This document shows positions 18,524-26,377 of a stretch of DNA of 64,000 bases, piece by piece. A program made the translations under genes and the position numbers. The stretch lies in assembly GCA_038530555.1 (NCBI GenBank), contig JBCBCN010000008.1, forward strand, positions 124,001 to 188,000, given 5' to 3'. The notes under the pieces were generated by a model, which was not told the DNA's origin, did not search any database, and saw only the letters and a list, made by a program, of their open reading frames with translations. The stretch is from HKCCE3408 sp038530555. GTDB taxonomy: Bacteria; Pseudomonadota; Alphaproteobacteria; Rhodobacterales; Rhodobacteraceae. Every line of letters starts with the position of its first letter. Position 1 is the stretch's first letter.

Positions 18524-18691
18524 ATGGCAAAGCCGACCACGATCAAAATCCGCCTGAACTCGACCGCGGGCACCGGGCATTTCTACGTGACCAAGAAAAA
18601 CGCCCGCACGATGACCGAAAAGATGAGCGTACGAAAGTACGATCCCGTTGTGCGCAAGCATGTCGAGTATAAGGAAGGCAAAATCAAATAG
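18524..18691 (+). CDS. rpmG: 50S ribosomal protein L33
   Basis: A 55-residue basic ribosomal protein of the large subunit. The sequence from MAKPTTIKIRL through GTGHFYVTKKN to RKYDPVVRKHVEYKEGKIK is typical of the cysteine-free (zinc-independent) L33 form. The start ATG has AAGGAG nine bases upstream. It is monocistronic, with its own promoter-like sequence before it and a strong terminator at 18714-18752. Confidence 0.98.
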   Translation: MAKPTTIKIRLNSTAGTGHFYVTKKNARTMTEKMSVRKYDPVVRKHVEYKEGKIK

Positions 18692-18713
18692 CCTGACCAA
18701 AGCCGACAAGCCC

Positions 18714-18752
18714 GGGGCCGCGCGACAGGATCGCCGCGGCCCTTTTCTTTTG
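18714..18752 (+). terminator. Rho-independent terminator of rpmG
   Basis: GGGCCGCG (18715-18722) pairs with CGCGGCCC (18735-18742) and is followed by TTTTCTTTT. It lies 23 bases after the rpmG stop codon. Confidence 0.9.
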
Positions 18753-18926
18753 CGCGCACGCTGCCGGGCGCGGGAGGGGCGCAAAGGTTGCCGGGGCCAA
18801 GTAAAGCCCGGCCTGAGAAAGACGCATTTGATGGACGCGGCTTTGTTCCGCTCCAAGTTAACGGCTCAAGGGTTGCGATATCGCTCGCACCGCAAGGGGC
18901 ACCGGCCCGCACAAGGAGGACCTGCA

Positions 18927-19445
18927 ATGGCCCGAACTGTTGATGATCAAATTACGATCCGTGCCACGAATGTGGCCGATACGCCCGCGGTCGATGCACT
19001 ATTGGCGGTGAGCTATCCGGTGTTGCTCAAGCCAGATTACGCGCCCTCGACGCTGGTTATGGCCCTGCCGCTGATTGCGCGCGCGCGGCCCGAACTGATG
19101 CGCTCGGGCACCTACTACCTGGCCCAGGATGAGGCGGGCGCGGTGCTGGCCGCCGGTGGCTGGACCCATTCCGCGCCGCAGGGCGGGGTTGGGCCGCGCC
19201 ACGTGGGCCATATCCGCCATGTGGTCTGTCACCCCAAAGCGACGCGCCGGGGCCTGGCTCGGGCAATCTTGCGCCATGCCATGGAGGAGGCGCGGGCGGC
19301 GGGTATTCAGGTTATGAATTGTCAGAGCACCCGGACGGCGGTGCCTTTCTATGAGGCCTGCGGCTTTCGGCGCCTGAGCGAGATTGAGATCAGCCTAAGG
19401 CCAGGGATTTGTTTTCCGGCCGTGGAGATGACGCGGCAGCTTTAG
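18927..19445 (+). CDS. GNAT-family N-acetyltransferase
   Basis: A 172-residue acetyltransferase. The acetyl-CoA binding motif A is seen as HIRHVVCHPKATRRGLARAIL (residues about 92-112), followed by the FYEACGFRRL motif B typical of GNAT enzymes. The substrate is unknown. The ATG at 18927 has a perfect AAGGAGGA ribosome-binding site; the longer open frame upstream is ignored because it runs through the rpmG terminator. The TAG stop codon is part of the boundary of the second 105-bp element. Confidence 0.9.
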   Translation: MARTVDDQITIRATNVADTPAVDALLAVSYPVLLKPDYAPSTLVMALPLIARARPELMRSGTYYLAQDEAGAVLAAGGWTHSAPQGGVGPRHVGHIRHVVCHPKATRRGLARAILRHAMEEARAAGIQVMNCQSTRTAVPFYEACGFRRLSEIEISLRPGICFPAVEMTRQL

Positions 19446-19547
19446 AGCGTCCGACCTTAAACTTGAGACGCAAAATACCCTGCAGCGCTTCGCGCTCTCG
19501 GGACATTTTGGTCAAATGATGAGTCAGGTAAAAGGTCGGACGCTTTA
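19443..19547 (-). repeat. 105-bp MITE-like element, copy 2 (inverted)
   Basis: The reverse complement of the element at 10295-10399, with the same length, the same TA at both ends and only a few base differences. As with copy 1 it starts inside a stop codon (TAG of the acetyltransferase) and separates convergent genes. The near-identity and equal length over 105 bases exclude chance. Confidence 0.9.
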
Positions 19548-19551
19548 GCAC

Positions 19552-19583
19552 AAAAGAAAAGGGCCGGCGCTTTGACCGGCCCT
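19552..19583 (-). terminator. Terminator between GNAT and Bax-inhibitor genes
   Basis: GGGCCGG and CCGGCCC form a seven-base-pair stem with an eight-base loop. Read on the minus strand the stem is followed by TTTTCTTTT, so it ends the Bax-inhibitor gene transcript; the A-rich other side allows some function in both directions. Confidence 0.85.
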
Positions 19584-19607
19584 TCGAATTTACGCTCTCG
19601 CGCTGTG

Positions 19608-20345
19608 TTATTCGTCGCCCATGAACAGATACATGATCGAGCGGAACATCGCGATGAACGAGATGTAGAGCTGGAGGGCGCCGACGATAGCGGCTTTGTC
19701 TAGGAACATCTGCGCCTCGGAACCACCCTGGGTCGCGGCGGCGAGGTAGGTGTTCTTGATCTCCTGCGTCGAGAAGGCCGTCAGCACCGCAAACACGCCC
19801 AGGATGGCGATGTTAAACAGCATGAAGCCCATATCGCCGAGACCGCCGAAGAACATCGAGCCAATACCAATGGCCACAAGGCCCCATGCCATCATCGTGG
19901 CAATCTGGCCGATCGGGCCGAGGTTCATCTTGGTCGTGTAGCCCGTGATCGTCAGACCCAGGAATGCGACAGAGGTGAGGGCGAGGCCCATCAGGATATC
20001 CATCGTGGCGAACATCGCGAAGATGATCGCAAGCGAGGCGCCGGTCAGCGCGGCATAGGCCCAAAAGATCGCATTCACTGCGAAAACGCTCAACCGATGG
20101 AAGGCGAAGTTCGCGACCAGCACAAAGGCCAGCGGGCCGAACAGCACGATGTAAAGCAGCGGACTGCCGAAGATGAGCTCCATCAGAGCCGGCGAGTTCG
20201 CGATCGTGTAGCCGATGGCAAACGACACCAGAAGTGCCGCCGACATCAGGCCGTAGACCTTGTTCATATGGGCGCGAAGGCCCTGATCGATTTCCGCGGG
20301 AATGGCACCGGCCTGTCCCGCGCGGATGGTTTGATAGTCAGCCAT
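19608..20345 (-). CDS. Bax inhibitor-1 / YccA family membrane protein
   Basis: A 245-residue inner-membrane protein with seven hydrophobic segments, of the BI-1/YccA family. YccA in E. coli interacts with and restrains the FtsH protease; BI-1 homologues also act as pH-dependent calcium leak channels. The KVYGLMSAALLVSFAIGY first segment, the FSTQEIKNTY loop and the GALQLYISFIAMF last segment with conserved aspartate-type ending (MYLFMGDE) are typical. The ATG at 20345 with GGAGG upstream is chosen over an ATG nine codons earlier. Confidence 0.94.
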   Translation of the reverse strand: MADYQTIRAGQAGAIPAEIDQGLRAHMNKVYGLMSAALLVSFAIGYTIANSPALMELIFGSPLLYIVLFGPLAFVLVANFAFHRLSVFAVNAIFWAYAALTGASLAIIFAMFATMDILMGLALTSVAFLGLTITGYTTKMNLGPIGQIATMMAWGLVAIGIGSMFFGGLGDMGFMLFNIAILGVFAVLTAFSTQEIKNTYLAAATQGGSEAQMFLDKAAIVGALQLYISFIAMFRSIMYLFMGDE

Positions 20346-20382
20346 TCGTTCCTCCGAAAACGGCAAATTCACTGCGGGACGT

Positions 20383-20424
20383 AAAAAAACCCGCCATCGC
20401 CTTTAAATATTGGCGAAGGCGGGT
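20383..20424 (-). terminator. Rho-independent terminator after the DUF1127 gene
   Basis: On the minus strand ACCCGCCTTCGCC, an AT-rich loop and GGCGATGGCGGGT form a long stem, followed by a run of seven T. It stands between the DUF1127 gene and the Bax-inhibitor start, so the latter must have its own promoter or rely on read-through. Confidence 0.9.
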
Positions 20425-20480
20425 CATTTTTCAAGATCTTGTCGCGCAAAAGCATTCTGAAGGTTAATAGTTTTCGGCTA

Positions 20481-20696
20481 TCAATTCTTCCAATGCATGG
20501 GCACATCCCAGAAGGGGCGCGTGGCTTCGATATGGGCCTCGTTCTTGGTCAGGCCAATGTCTTGACGTGCGCGTGCATCAAGCCGGGACAGCGCGCGGCG
20601 CTGGCGCCAAATCGCGAAAAGCGAAGTGAAAGCGGTGCGGCCATTGGGCCGGTTGGCGGGCAAAGCGGCGAGAGGTGCGGCGGGGGAGCGTTGCAT
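20481..20696 (-). CDS. DUF1127 domain small protein
   Basis: A 71-residue basic protein. Residues about 28-62 form a DUF1127 domain (WRQRRALSRLDARARQDIGLT followed by EAHIEATRPFW), a short arginine-rich motif found in many alphaproteobacterial small proteins. Some members bind RNA and influence small-RNA turnover or phosphate metabolism. The last residues, DVPMHWKN, are typical of Rhodobacteraceae members. It is transcribed divergently from the LysR gene, which may regulate it, and ends in a strong terminator. Confidence 0.85.
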   Translation of the reverse strand: MQRSPAAPLAALPANRPNGRTAFTSLFAIWRQRRALSRLDARARQDIGLTKNEAHIEATRPFWDVPMHWKN

Positions 20697-20817
20697 GGGT
20701 CCGTCCTTTCCAAAAGTTGATGTTAATTCGCTCGATCATCTCGGTGCTTGATATATGCGGTGCGGCATTTCATAAGTACAGTGAATGTTCTTGAAGATTG
20801 TAATCACGGATGTTGAT

Positions 20818-21672
20818 ATGGCCCGGAATCTCGATCTGACCGCACTCCGCTCCTTTGTCGCCGTCGCCGATGCGGGCGGCGTCACCCGAGCCTCTGGCTT
20901 TTTGAACCTGACGCAATCGGCGGTCTCGATGCAGCTCAAACGGTTGGAAGACTCGGTGGGTGTAGGGCTTTTCGACCGTTCCGCGCGTCGATTGTCGCTG
21001 ACCGGGGCGGGGGAGCAGATGCTGGGCTATGCGCGGCGCATGCTTGAGCTCAACGATGAGGTTCTGGGCCGGTTGACCGCGACCGAATATGAAGGTGAGC
21101 TGCGCCTAGGCGTGCCCCATGACATCATCTATCCGGCCATCCCGGACGTGCTTCATCGCTTCAACGCGGCCTATCCGCGAATGAAGGTGTCGCTGCAAAG
21201 CTCCTACACGTCCCGCCTCAAGGAACAGTTCGCGCGGGGCGAAGTTGATATGATCCTGACCACCGAGGGCGCGGTCGAGCCCACCGGAGAAACCCTGCTA
21301 GAGCGTCCGTTGGTGTGGGTGGGGGCGGTGAATGGCGCGATTTGGCGTCAGCGGCCGCTGCGCCTGGCCTTTGAGCATTCCTGTATCTTTCGCGCTGCGG
21401 TTCAGACGGCGCTCGACCGTGCGGCGATCTCTTGGGAGATGGCGGTGGAAAGTGAATCGATCCGCACCGTTGAGGCCTCCGTCAGCGCGGATCTGGCCGT
21501 GCATGCCTGCATCGAAGGGACCGAGCCGCCCTATGTGGCGCGCGTGCCCCATAACGGCGCTCTACCCGATCTGCCGATGATCCAGATTAACCTCTATCAG
21601 GCGACACCGGGCGGGAGCGAACCCCTGCGCGCGCTCAGCGATCTGTTGCGCCAGGCGTTTCGGCAGTTTTAG
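20818..21672 (+). CDS. LysR-family transcriptional regulator
   Basis: A 284-residue regulator with an N-terminal winged helix-turn-helix (residues about 4-63: LTALRSFVAVADAGGVTRAS, LNLTQSAVSMQLKRLE) and a periplasmic-binding-protein-like effector domain after residue 85. The start at 20818 gives the normal LysR length; an ATG 11 codons upstream is less likely. It is divergent from the DUF1127 gene across about 120 bases of relatively AT-rich DNA, the usual place for an autoregulated LysR operator. The effector is not predictable. Confidence 0.92.
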   Translation: MARNLDLTALRSFVAVADAGGVTRASGFLNLTQSAVSMQLKRLEDSVGVGLFDRSARRLSLTGAGEQMLGYARRMLELNDEVLGRLTATEYEGELRLGVPHDIIYPAIPDVLHRFNAAYPRMKVSLQSSYTSRLKEQFARGEVDMILTTEGAVEPTGETLLERPLVWVGAVNGAIWRQRPLRLAFEHSCIFRAAVQTALDRAAISWEMAVESESIRTVEASVSADLAVHACIEGTEPPYVARVPHNGALPDLPMIQINLYQATPGGSEPLRALSDLLRQAFRQF

Positions 21673-21681
21673 TGGCTTAGC

Positions 21682-23742
21682 CTACGCACTGAGCGCTAGG
21701 GCCTCATGGGCGCGCGCCACGGGCCGGGCCGTGGGGCCATAGCTTTCGGGATCGGCGCGCAGGCTGGGACACCGGGTGAACAGCGCCTCGCGGCTGGCCG
21801 GTGACAGGCTTGCCAGGCCTTGGTGCCCGGGATGAAAGCTTTCGGTGGCGGCACCCTCGGCGAAGATCACTTCATGGCGGTCAAAGAGCAGATGCAGATA
21901 GGTGATCTGGCGCTGCGGCGCGCGGGTCACGCCGTCCTGGACCCCGAGATGTTTGGCCGCGATCAGCACTTCGGAGGCGCCGAACTGTAAATCCGCCCGC
22001 CAGCCCGAAACCAGCATCCGGTGCTGCGGCGAAACCAGAAGCGGGCGCCGTGCACCCAAGGGCCCGCCAGCGCCGACGCGGTAGGGCGCAAGCTTGCCCA
22101 TGGCGGCCACGCGGGACCGCCCGCACCAGCGCAGAGGCTGGGCGCCATGGTCTCGGGTAATGACAAGATCGCCCACCTGAAGCGCCTCGACCATCTTTTC
22201 GCCTTCGGCTGTCAGGATGGCCGTGCCCGGCGTGAAACAGATGACGTTCTCGATCTCTGAGAAGGTGACGCGGCTGCCATCGTCCATATCGACGAAGCCC
22301 GACAGCCCACCCGCAGCGTCATTGGTGTTGGTGTAGACGACCGATGACACCGCAGCGAACCCGGCCAGATCAAGCGTGTCGCCGCCCGTCTCATCGCCCT
22401 CGCCGCCAGTGATGGTGATGGCCTGCGCGCCGCCCTCGCCAAGATCAACCAGGGTGAAGGTGTCGTCGCCGTCTCCGCCCGAGACCGTGTCGCCTTGGCC
22501 GACTTCGATCTGATCGTCGCCGTCGCCGCCCGAGACCTGGTCGTCGCCGGTGCCACCGGCCAGCACGTCATTGCCGCCGCCGCCTTCAATGACGTCATTG
22601 CCGCCGCCGCCGCCGATCGTGTCGTCGCCGTCAGGTGCCGGTTGGGCAGTGAAGGCGATGTCGCCGACATTGATGCCGTGTGTGCCGTTTAGCGCGTTGG
22701 AATAGGCGATCTCGATCCGCGTGACAGGCCCGGCAATGTTCACCAGGACCGAGCCGCTTTCGTCTTCGGGATCGTCCAGATTGAGTGAGCCGGTCGCGGT
22801 ATTGCCGCTGATCGTGTCGTCGCCCGCCGCCGATTGGCTGAGCGTGACCGTAACCGGCACGCCATTGTTAAAAGCGGTCACCGTTATGACGTCGATATGG
22901 TTGCCGCCGAACCCGTCCAGGTCGTTGATGCGGAAGCTCACATCGGTGACGGCGCCGGAATAGGCGCGGTTGTCGGCGGAAAATTCGAGCACCGTCTGCG
23001 CGGTGTCACCGTCGCCGTTGCCGAATAGGGCAAGGCTCGATGTGGCCGAGAAGGGCTCACCCGTGGCGACGTATTGCGTGTCGCTCGATTCGATCGTGAA
23101 GCTGGGCGCGTTGTTGCCGGTGGAGGCGAAGCTGACCGTGACGTCGATCTCACCGGTGGAGCGGCTGAAGCCGTCCGAGACATCGACCTCATCATTGACG
23201 ACATCGTCCCAGACCAGGATTTCATCGACTGCTGGGGCGGGGCTGGCCGCGTCGCCATAGATCGTGTCGTTGCCGCCCTGGCCGAGGATATCGTCGTCGC
23301 CGCCGCCGCCCTCGATCAGGTCCGCGCCGCCTCCTGCCCGGACGACATCGTCGCCATCGCCCGCGAAAATGCTGTCGGCACCGCCACCGGGCGAAGTGCC
23401 ATCGGGGTCAGTGAAGCCCGTGTTGATGACATCGTCGCCATCGGTGCCTTCGACCCGGCTGTCATCGAGCAGAAATCCAGGGCTCGCCAGGACTGAGCCT
23501 TCGCTGAGCGTGGTGACAGGGCCAAAATCCGGGACGAAATAGACATTGCCGTTGGTGGCAAGAAAGAACTCGCCCGGCTCGGCTTCATTGGTGAAGGTTG
23601 TGCCGTTGAACGTCCCGGACCAGAGCCATTGACCCGCCCCCAGCGCGCTTGCGGTGGTGAAGGTGACAAGGCCGCCAGAGATCGGGTCGATCTCATCCAG
23701 GCTGTTGTTGCTGCCAAGGCTGACGATATAGCCGTCGGGCAT
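21682..23742 (-). CDS. RTX calcium-binding protein with C-terminal Hint domain
   Basis: A 686-residue predicted exported protein. There is no Sec signal peptide. Two blocks of RTX nonapeptide repeats (GGxGxDxhx type, residues about 100-165 and 372-430) flank a region that looks like a beta-sandwich. A Hint domain begins at C502 (CFTPGTAILTAEGEK) and runs to the end, with the DLVITRDHG block. RTX proteins leave the cell through type I secretion. The Hint domain is common in Rhodobacterales RTX-like proteins and could cleave the chain before C502. No ABC exporter genes are nearby. Confidence 0.9.
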   Translation of the reverse strand: MPDGYIVSLGSNNSLDEIDPISGGLVTFTTASALGAGQWLWSGTFNGTTFTNEAEPGEFFLATNGNVYFVPDFGPVTTLSEGSVLASPGFLLDDSRVEGTDGDDVINTGFTDPDGTSPGGGADSIFAGDGDDVVRAGGGADLIEGGGGDDDILGQGGNDTIYGDAASPAPAVDEILVWDDVVNDEVDVSDGFSRSTGEIDVTVSFASTGNNAPSFTIESSDTQYVATGEPFSATSSLALFGNGDGDTAQTVLEFSADNRAYSGAVTDVSFRINDLDGFGGNHIDVITVTAFNNGVPVTVTLSQSAAGDDTISGNTATGSLNLDDPEDESGSVLVNIAGPVTRIEIAYSNALNGTHGINVGDIAFTAQPAPDGDDTIGGGGGNDVIEGGGGNDVLAGGTGDDQVSGGDGDDQIEVGQGDTVSGGDGDDTFTLVDLGEGGAQAITITGGEGDETGGDTLDLAGFAAVSSVVYTNTNDAAGGLSGFVDMDDGSRVTFSEIENVICFTPGTAILTAEGEKMVEALQVGDLVITRDHGAQPLRWCGRSRVAAMGKLAPYRVGAGGPLGARRPLLVSPQHRMLVSGWRADLQFGASEVLIAAKHLGVQDGVTRAPQRQITYLHLLFDRHEVIFAEGAATESFHPGHQGLASLSPASREALFTRCPSLRADPESYGPTARPVARAHEALALSA

Positions 23743-23968
23743 CGGACCCCTCCAAAAACGCGGGGCCTGGCGCGCGTGACTGCGCGCCGCTAAGCCCCGT
23801 GATTTATGGTTATCGAAGGGTAAACGGGCGCAATTTAGGCAAATTGGCGCTTTTGCGGTGGCATAATCGGTGACGGGGGAGGGTAACGGGGAACGGTGGC
23901 GGGGGGCTATGGTGAGCCGCGCGAAAGATCGCCCGCCCCGTCAGTCCCCCGCCGTCAGTTCCCCGCCA
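23743..23968. other. Intergenic region with short direct repeats
   Basis: The interval upstream of the RTX gene has a moderately AT-rich start (probable RTX promoter) and, toward 23938-23980, three near-copies of a 14-base unit of the form GTCAGTCCCCCGCC that run into the end of the oxidoreductase gene. No gene is apparent. Confidence 0.5.
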
Positions 23969-24934
23969 TCAGTCCCCCATAGTGACCACGACCTTGCCTG
24001 TGGATTTGCGGCTTTTGAGCAGCTCCAGCGCCCGATCGGCCTGCTCGAGCGGGAAGCGGGCCGAGATATGCGGCCTCAGACGCCCCTCGCGATAAAGCTC
24101 AAACAGATCGGCGAGGCTTTGGCGTAGAACGTCCGGCGCGAAGGCCATGTAGCCGCCCCAGTAAAAGCCTAGCAGCGAGATGTTTTTCACCAGCAGATGA
24201 TTGGCCGGAACCCGGGGCACGTCACCGCTGGCAAATCCGATTGACAGGATGCGGCCCTCACGGTTGGTGGCCCGGAACGCCTCCTGAAAGAGATCTCCTC
24301 CAACCGCGTCATAGACCACATCAGCCCCGCCTAAGGATCTGATTTGACTGCGGATATCCTCGCTTTCGGCGTCGATCAGATGTCGCGCGCCGGCCTGTTG
24401 CGCCACCTTGAGCTTACCCGTGCCCCGCGCGATGGCTGTAACCTCAGCGCCAAGGCAGGTGGCGATTTCGACCGCTGTCAGGCCGACGCCGCCCGCCGCG
24501 CCAAGTACCACCACCCGTTCACCCTTTTGCAGTTGCGCGCGTCGGGTCAGGGCCAGATGGGAGGTGCCGTAGGCGACGAGAAACCCGGCCGCCTCATCAC
24601 TTGGCATCGCGTCAGGGATCGGCACGGCGCGGGCGGCATCGAAGATGCCATATTCTGCCAGACCGCCTTGGCCCGCAAAGATCGCCACGCGCTCGCCGAC
24701 GCTGAGGCCCGTTACGCCGTCGCCCAAGGCCTCGATGCGGCCCGCAACCTCGAGGCCCAGGGTAAATGGCGGCTCGGGCGTGTCCTGATAGCTGCCCTTG
24801 ATCATCAGGAGATCGGCGAAATTCAGACCGCAGGCCTCGATCTTCACCAGAATTTGCCCGAGGCCGGGCACCGGCGTCGCGAGTGAGACCAGGGCAGGCG
24901 GCTGGCCGGCCTCAAAGAGTTGAAAAGCGCGCAT
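23969..24934 (-). CDS. NADPH:quinone oxidoreductase-type medium-chain dehydrogenase
   Basis: A 321-residue zinc-free medium-chain dehydrogenase/reductase of the quinone oxidoreductase group. The N-terminal GroES-like half has the CGLNFADLLMIKG motif, and the Rossmann half has VLGAAGGVGLTAVEIA, which binds NADPH. The conserved zinc-ligand cysteines of alcohol dehydrogenases are absent. Such enzymes reduce quinones or enones; some Rhodobacterales relatives act in acyl-CoA metabolism, so the substrate is open. Confidence 0.9.
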   Translation of the reverse strand: MRAFQLFEAGQPPALVSLATPVPGLGQILVKIEACGLNFADLLMIKGSYQDTPEPPFTLGLEVAGRIEALGDGVTGLSVGERVAIFAGQGGLAEYGIFDAARAVPIPDAMPSDEAAGFLVAYGTSHLALTRRAQLQKGERVVVLGAAGGVGLTAVEIATCLGAEVTAIARGTGKLKVAQQAGARHLIDAESEDIRSQIRSLGGADVVYDAVGGDLFQEAFRATNREGRILSIGFASGDVPRVPANHLLVKNISLLGFYWGGYMAFAPDVLRQSLADLFELYREGRLRPHISARFPLEQADRALELLKSRKSTGKVVVTMGD

Positions 24935-25144
24935 GGAGGTCTCCGTGCTCCGCGCGAAATTCTTGCCTCGCGCAAATATTATCTTGGGTTTTCGGCATGT
25001 TATGCCACGCGAGGTGTCGGGCTGTCATTGCAAAAGACCGCTCCGCTCGCTAAACCATGGGCCGGAATTGGGTGTCGCGCCGGGTGAGGTTTGGCTTGGC
25101 TGACACGCGTCCTTCAGGGTCAAAGGGCAGCGGAGACCAACGCG

Positions 25145-25513
25145 ATGAGCAAGCATCCCGTCGACATCTATGTTGGCAAAAGGGTTCGGCATAGGCGTTG
25201 GATGGTGGCCATGAGCCAGCAGCAGCTCGCGGAAAAAGTTGGCATAAAATTCCAGCAAATTCAGAAGTATGAGACTGGGATGAACCGGATCAGCGCTTCG
25301 CGTCTCTGGGAGATCGCGGCCGCGTTGCGCGTTGATGTGCAGTATTTCTTCGACGGGATGGACGCCGAGACGTCCGGCGGCACGACCGCCTGGCCCGAGG
25401 AGTTGATGGCCGATCGCGAAGCGCTGGATTTGGTGCGGACCTATTACGCGATCCCAGAGGCGCAGCGAAAGCGGCTCTTTGAGTTGGCGCGCGTGCTGAC
25501 AAGCGCCGCTTGA
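25145..25513 (+). CDS. XRE-family helix-turn-helix regulator
   Basis: A 122-residue DNA-binding protein. Residues about 10-68 form a Cro/CI-type helix-turn-helix (GKRVRHRRWMVAMSQQQLAE then KFQQIQKYETGMNRISASRL), and the C-terminal part contains an alpha-helical LVRTYYAIPEAQRKRLFELA segment. This architecture is widespread in alphaproteobacteria, where several copies exist per genome with unknown targets. The start at 25145 is chosen because upstream codons in frame lack family similarity. It lies 48 bases before hisN. Confidence 0.9.
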   Translation: MSKHPVDIYVGKRVRHRRWMVAMSQQQLAEKVGIKFQQIQKYETGMNRISASRLWEIAAALRVDVQYFFDGMDAETSGGTTAWPEELMADREALDLVRTYYAIPEAQRKRLFELARVLTSAA

Positions 25514-25561
25514 GTTGGGCCTGCGTTGACCAAGCCCTGAGCGTATGGCACCGCTGATTGC

Positions 25562-26377
25562 ATGGCCGAAAGTAAGCTTCCTCTCGACTTGCAAACCACC
25601 CTGATCGACACGGCCGAGGCCCTGGCAGATGCCGCGCGCGCGGCGATTTTACCGCATTTTCGCACCGCCCTGATCGCTGAGAATAAGGCGATTGATGATT
25701 TCGACCCCGTCACCTTGGCCGATCGGGCGGCGGAACGGTCGATGCGCGAGGTGCTGGCTCGGATGCGGCCCGAGGACGGGATCCTGGGCGAGGAGTTTGG
25801 CGCGTCGGACGGCCAAAGCGGGCTGACCTGGGTGCTCGATCCGATTGACGGCACGCGCGCTTTTATCTCTGGGACGGCGAGTTGGGGTGTGTTGATCGCG
25901 CTCCAGGATGAGACCGGCCCGCTTTTGGGTTTGATCGACCAACCCTATATAGGAGAACGATTTTTTGGCGGTTTCGGACGCGCCGAAATGGTCGGGCCGC
26001 TAGGGCCGCGGCCGCTGGCCGCGCGCCAAAATGTGGACCTGGACGAGGCGATCTTGTTCACGACTTTCCCCGAGCTTGGTACGCCTGAGGAGCGTTATGC
26101 GTTTGAGGCCGTGCGCGACCGGGTCAAGCTGACGCGCTATGGTCTGGATTGCTACGCCTATGCCCTGTTGGCGGCGGGCCATGTCGATTTGGTCATCGAA
26201 GCCGGTCTCGCCGCCTATGACATCGCGGCGCCGGTGGGCCTTATTCAAGCGGCGGGTGGAATTGTCACGGACTGGCAAGGCGGGCCGGCGCATGGTGGCG
26301 GGCGGGCCTTGGCGGCGGCGAACGCCACGCTCCACGCGCAAGCGCTTGAGCTTTTGACGGCGGCCTTCGATGGCTGA
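25562..26377 (+). CDS. hisN: Histidinol-phosphatase, inositol monophosphatase family
   Basis: A 271-residue magnesium-dependent phosphatase of the IMPase superfamily, best matched to the HisN type that removes phosphate from histidinol phosphate in histidine synthesis. The metal site is seen as GEEFG (E77) and DPIDGTRAF (D93, D96), with the second aspartate motif AYDIAAPVGLIQAAGG near residue 217. Inositol monophosphatase or another sugar phosphatase is possible. The deaminase gene starts 8 bases before its stop, so they are coupled. Confidence 0.88.
   Translation: MAESKLPLDLQTTLIDTAEALADAARAAILPHFRTALIAENKAIDDFDPVTLADRAAERSMREVLARMRPEDGILGEEFGASDGQSGLTWVLDPIDGTRAFISGTASWGVLIALQDETGPLLGLIDQPYIGERFFGGFGRAEMVGPLGPRPLAARQNVDLDEAILFTTFPELGTPEERYAFEAVRDRVKLTRYGLDCYAYALLAAGHVDLVIEAGLAAYDIAAPVGLIQAAGGIVTDWQGGPAHGGGRALAAANATLHAQALELLTAAFDG

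Noticed and set aside
22200..22260. Hint domain as a possible intein
   Set aside because: It stands at the C-terminus with no extein after it and lacks an endonuclease domain, so protein splicing is not expected.
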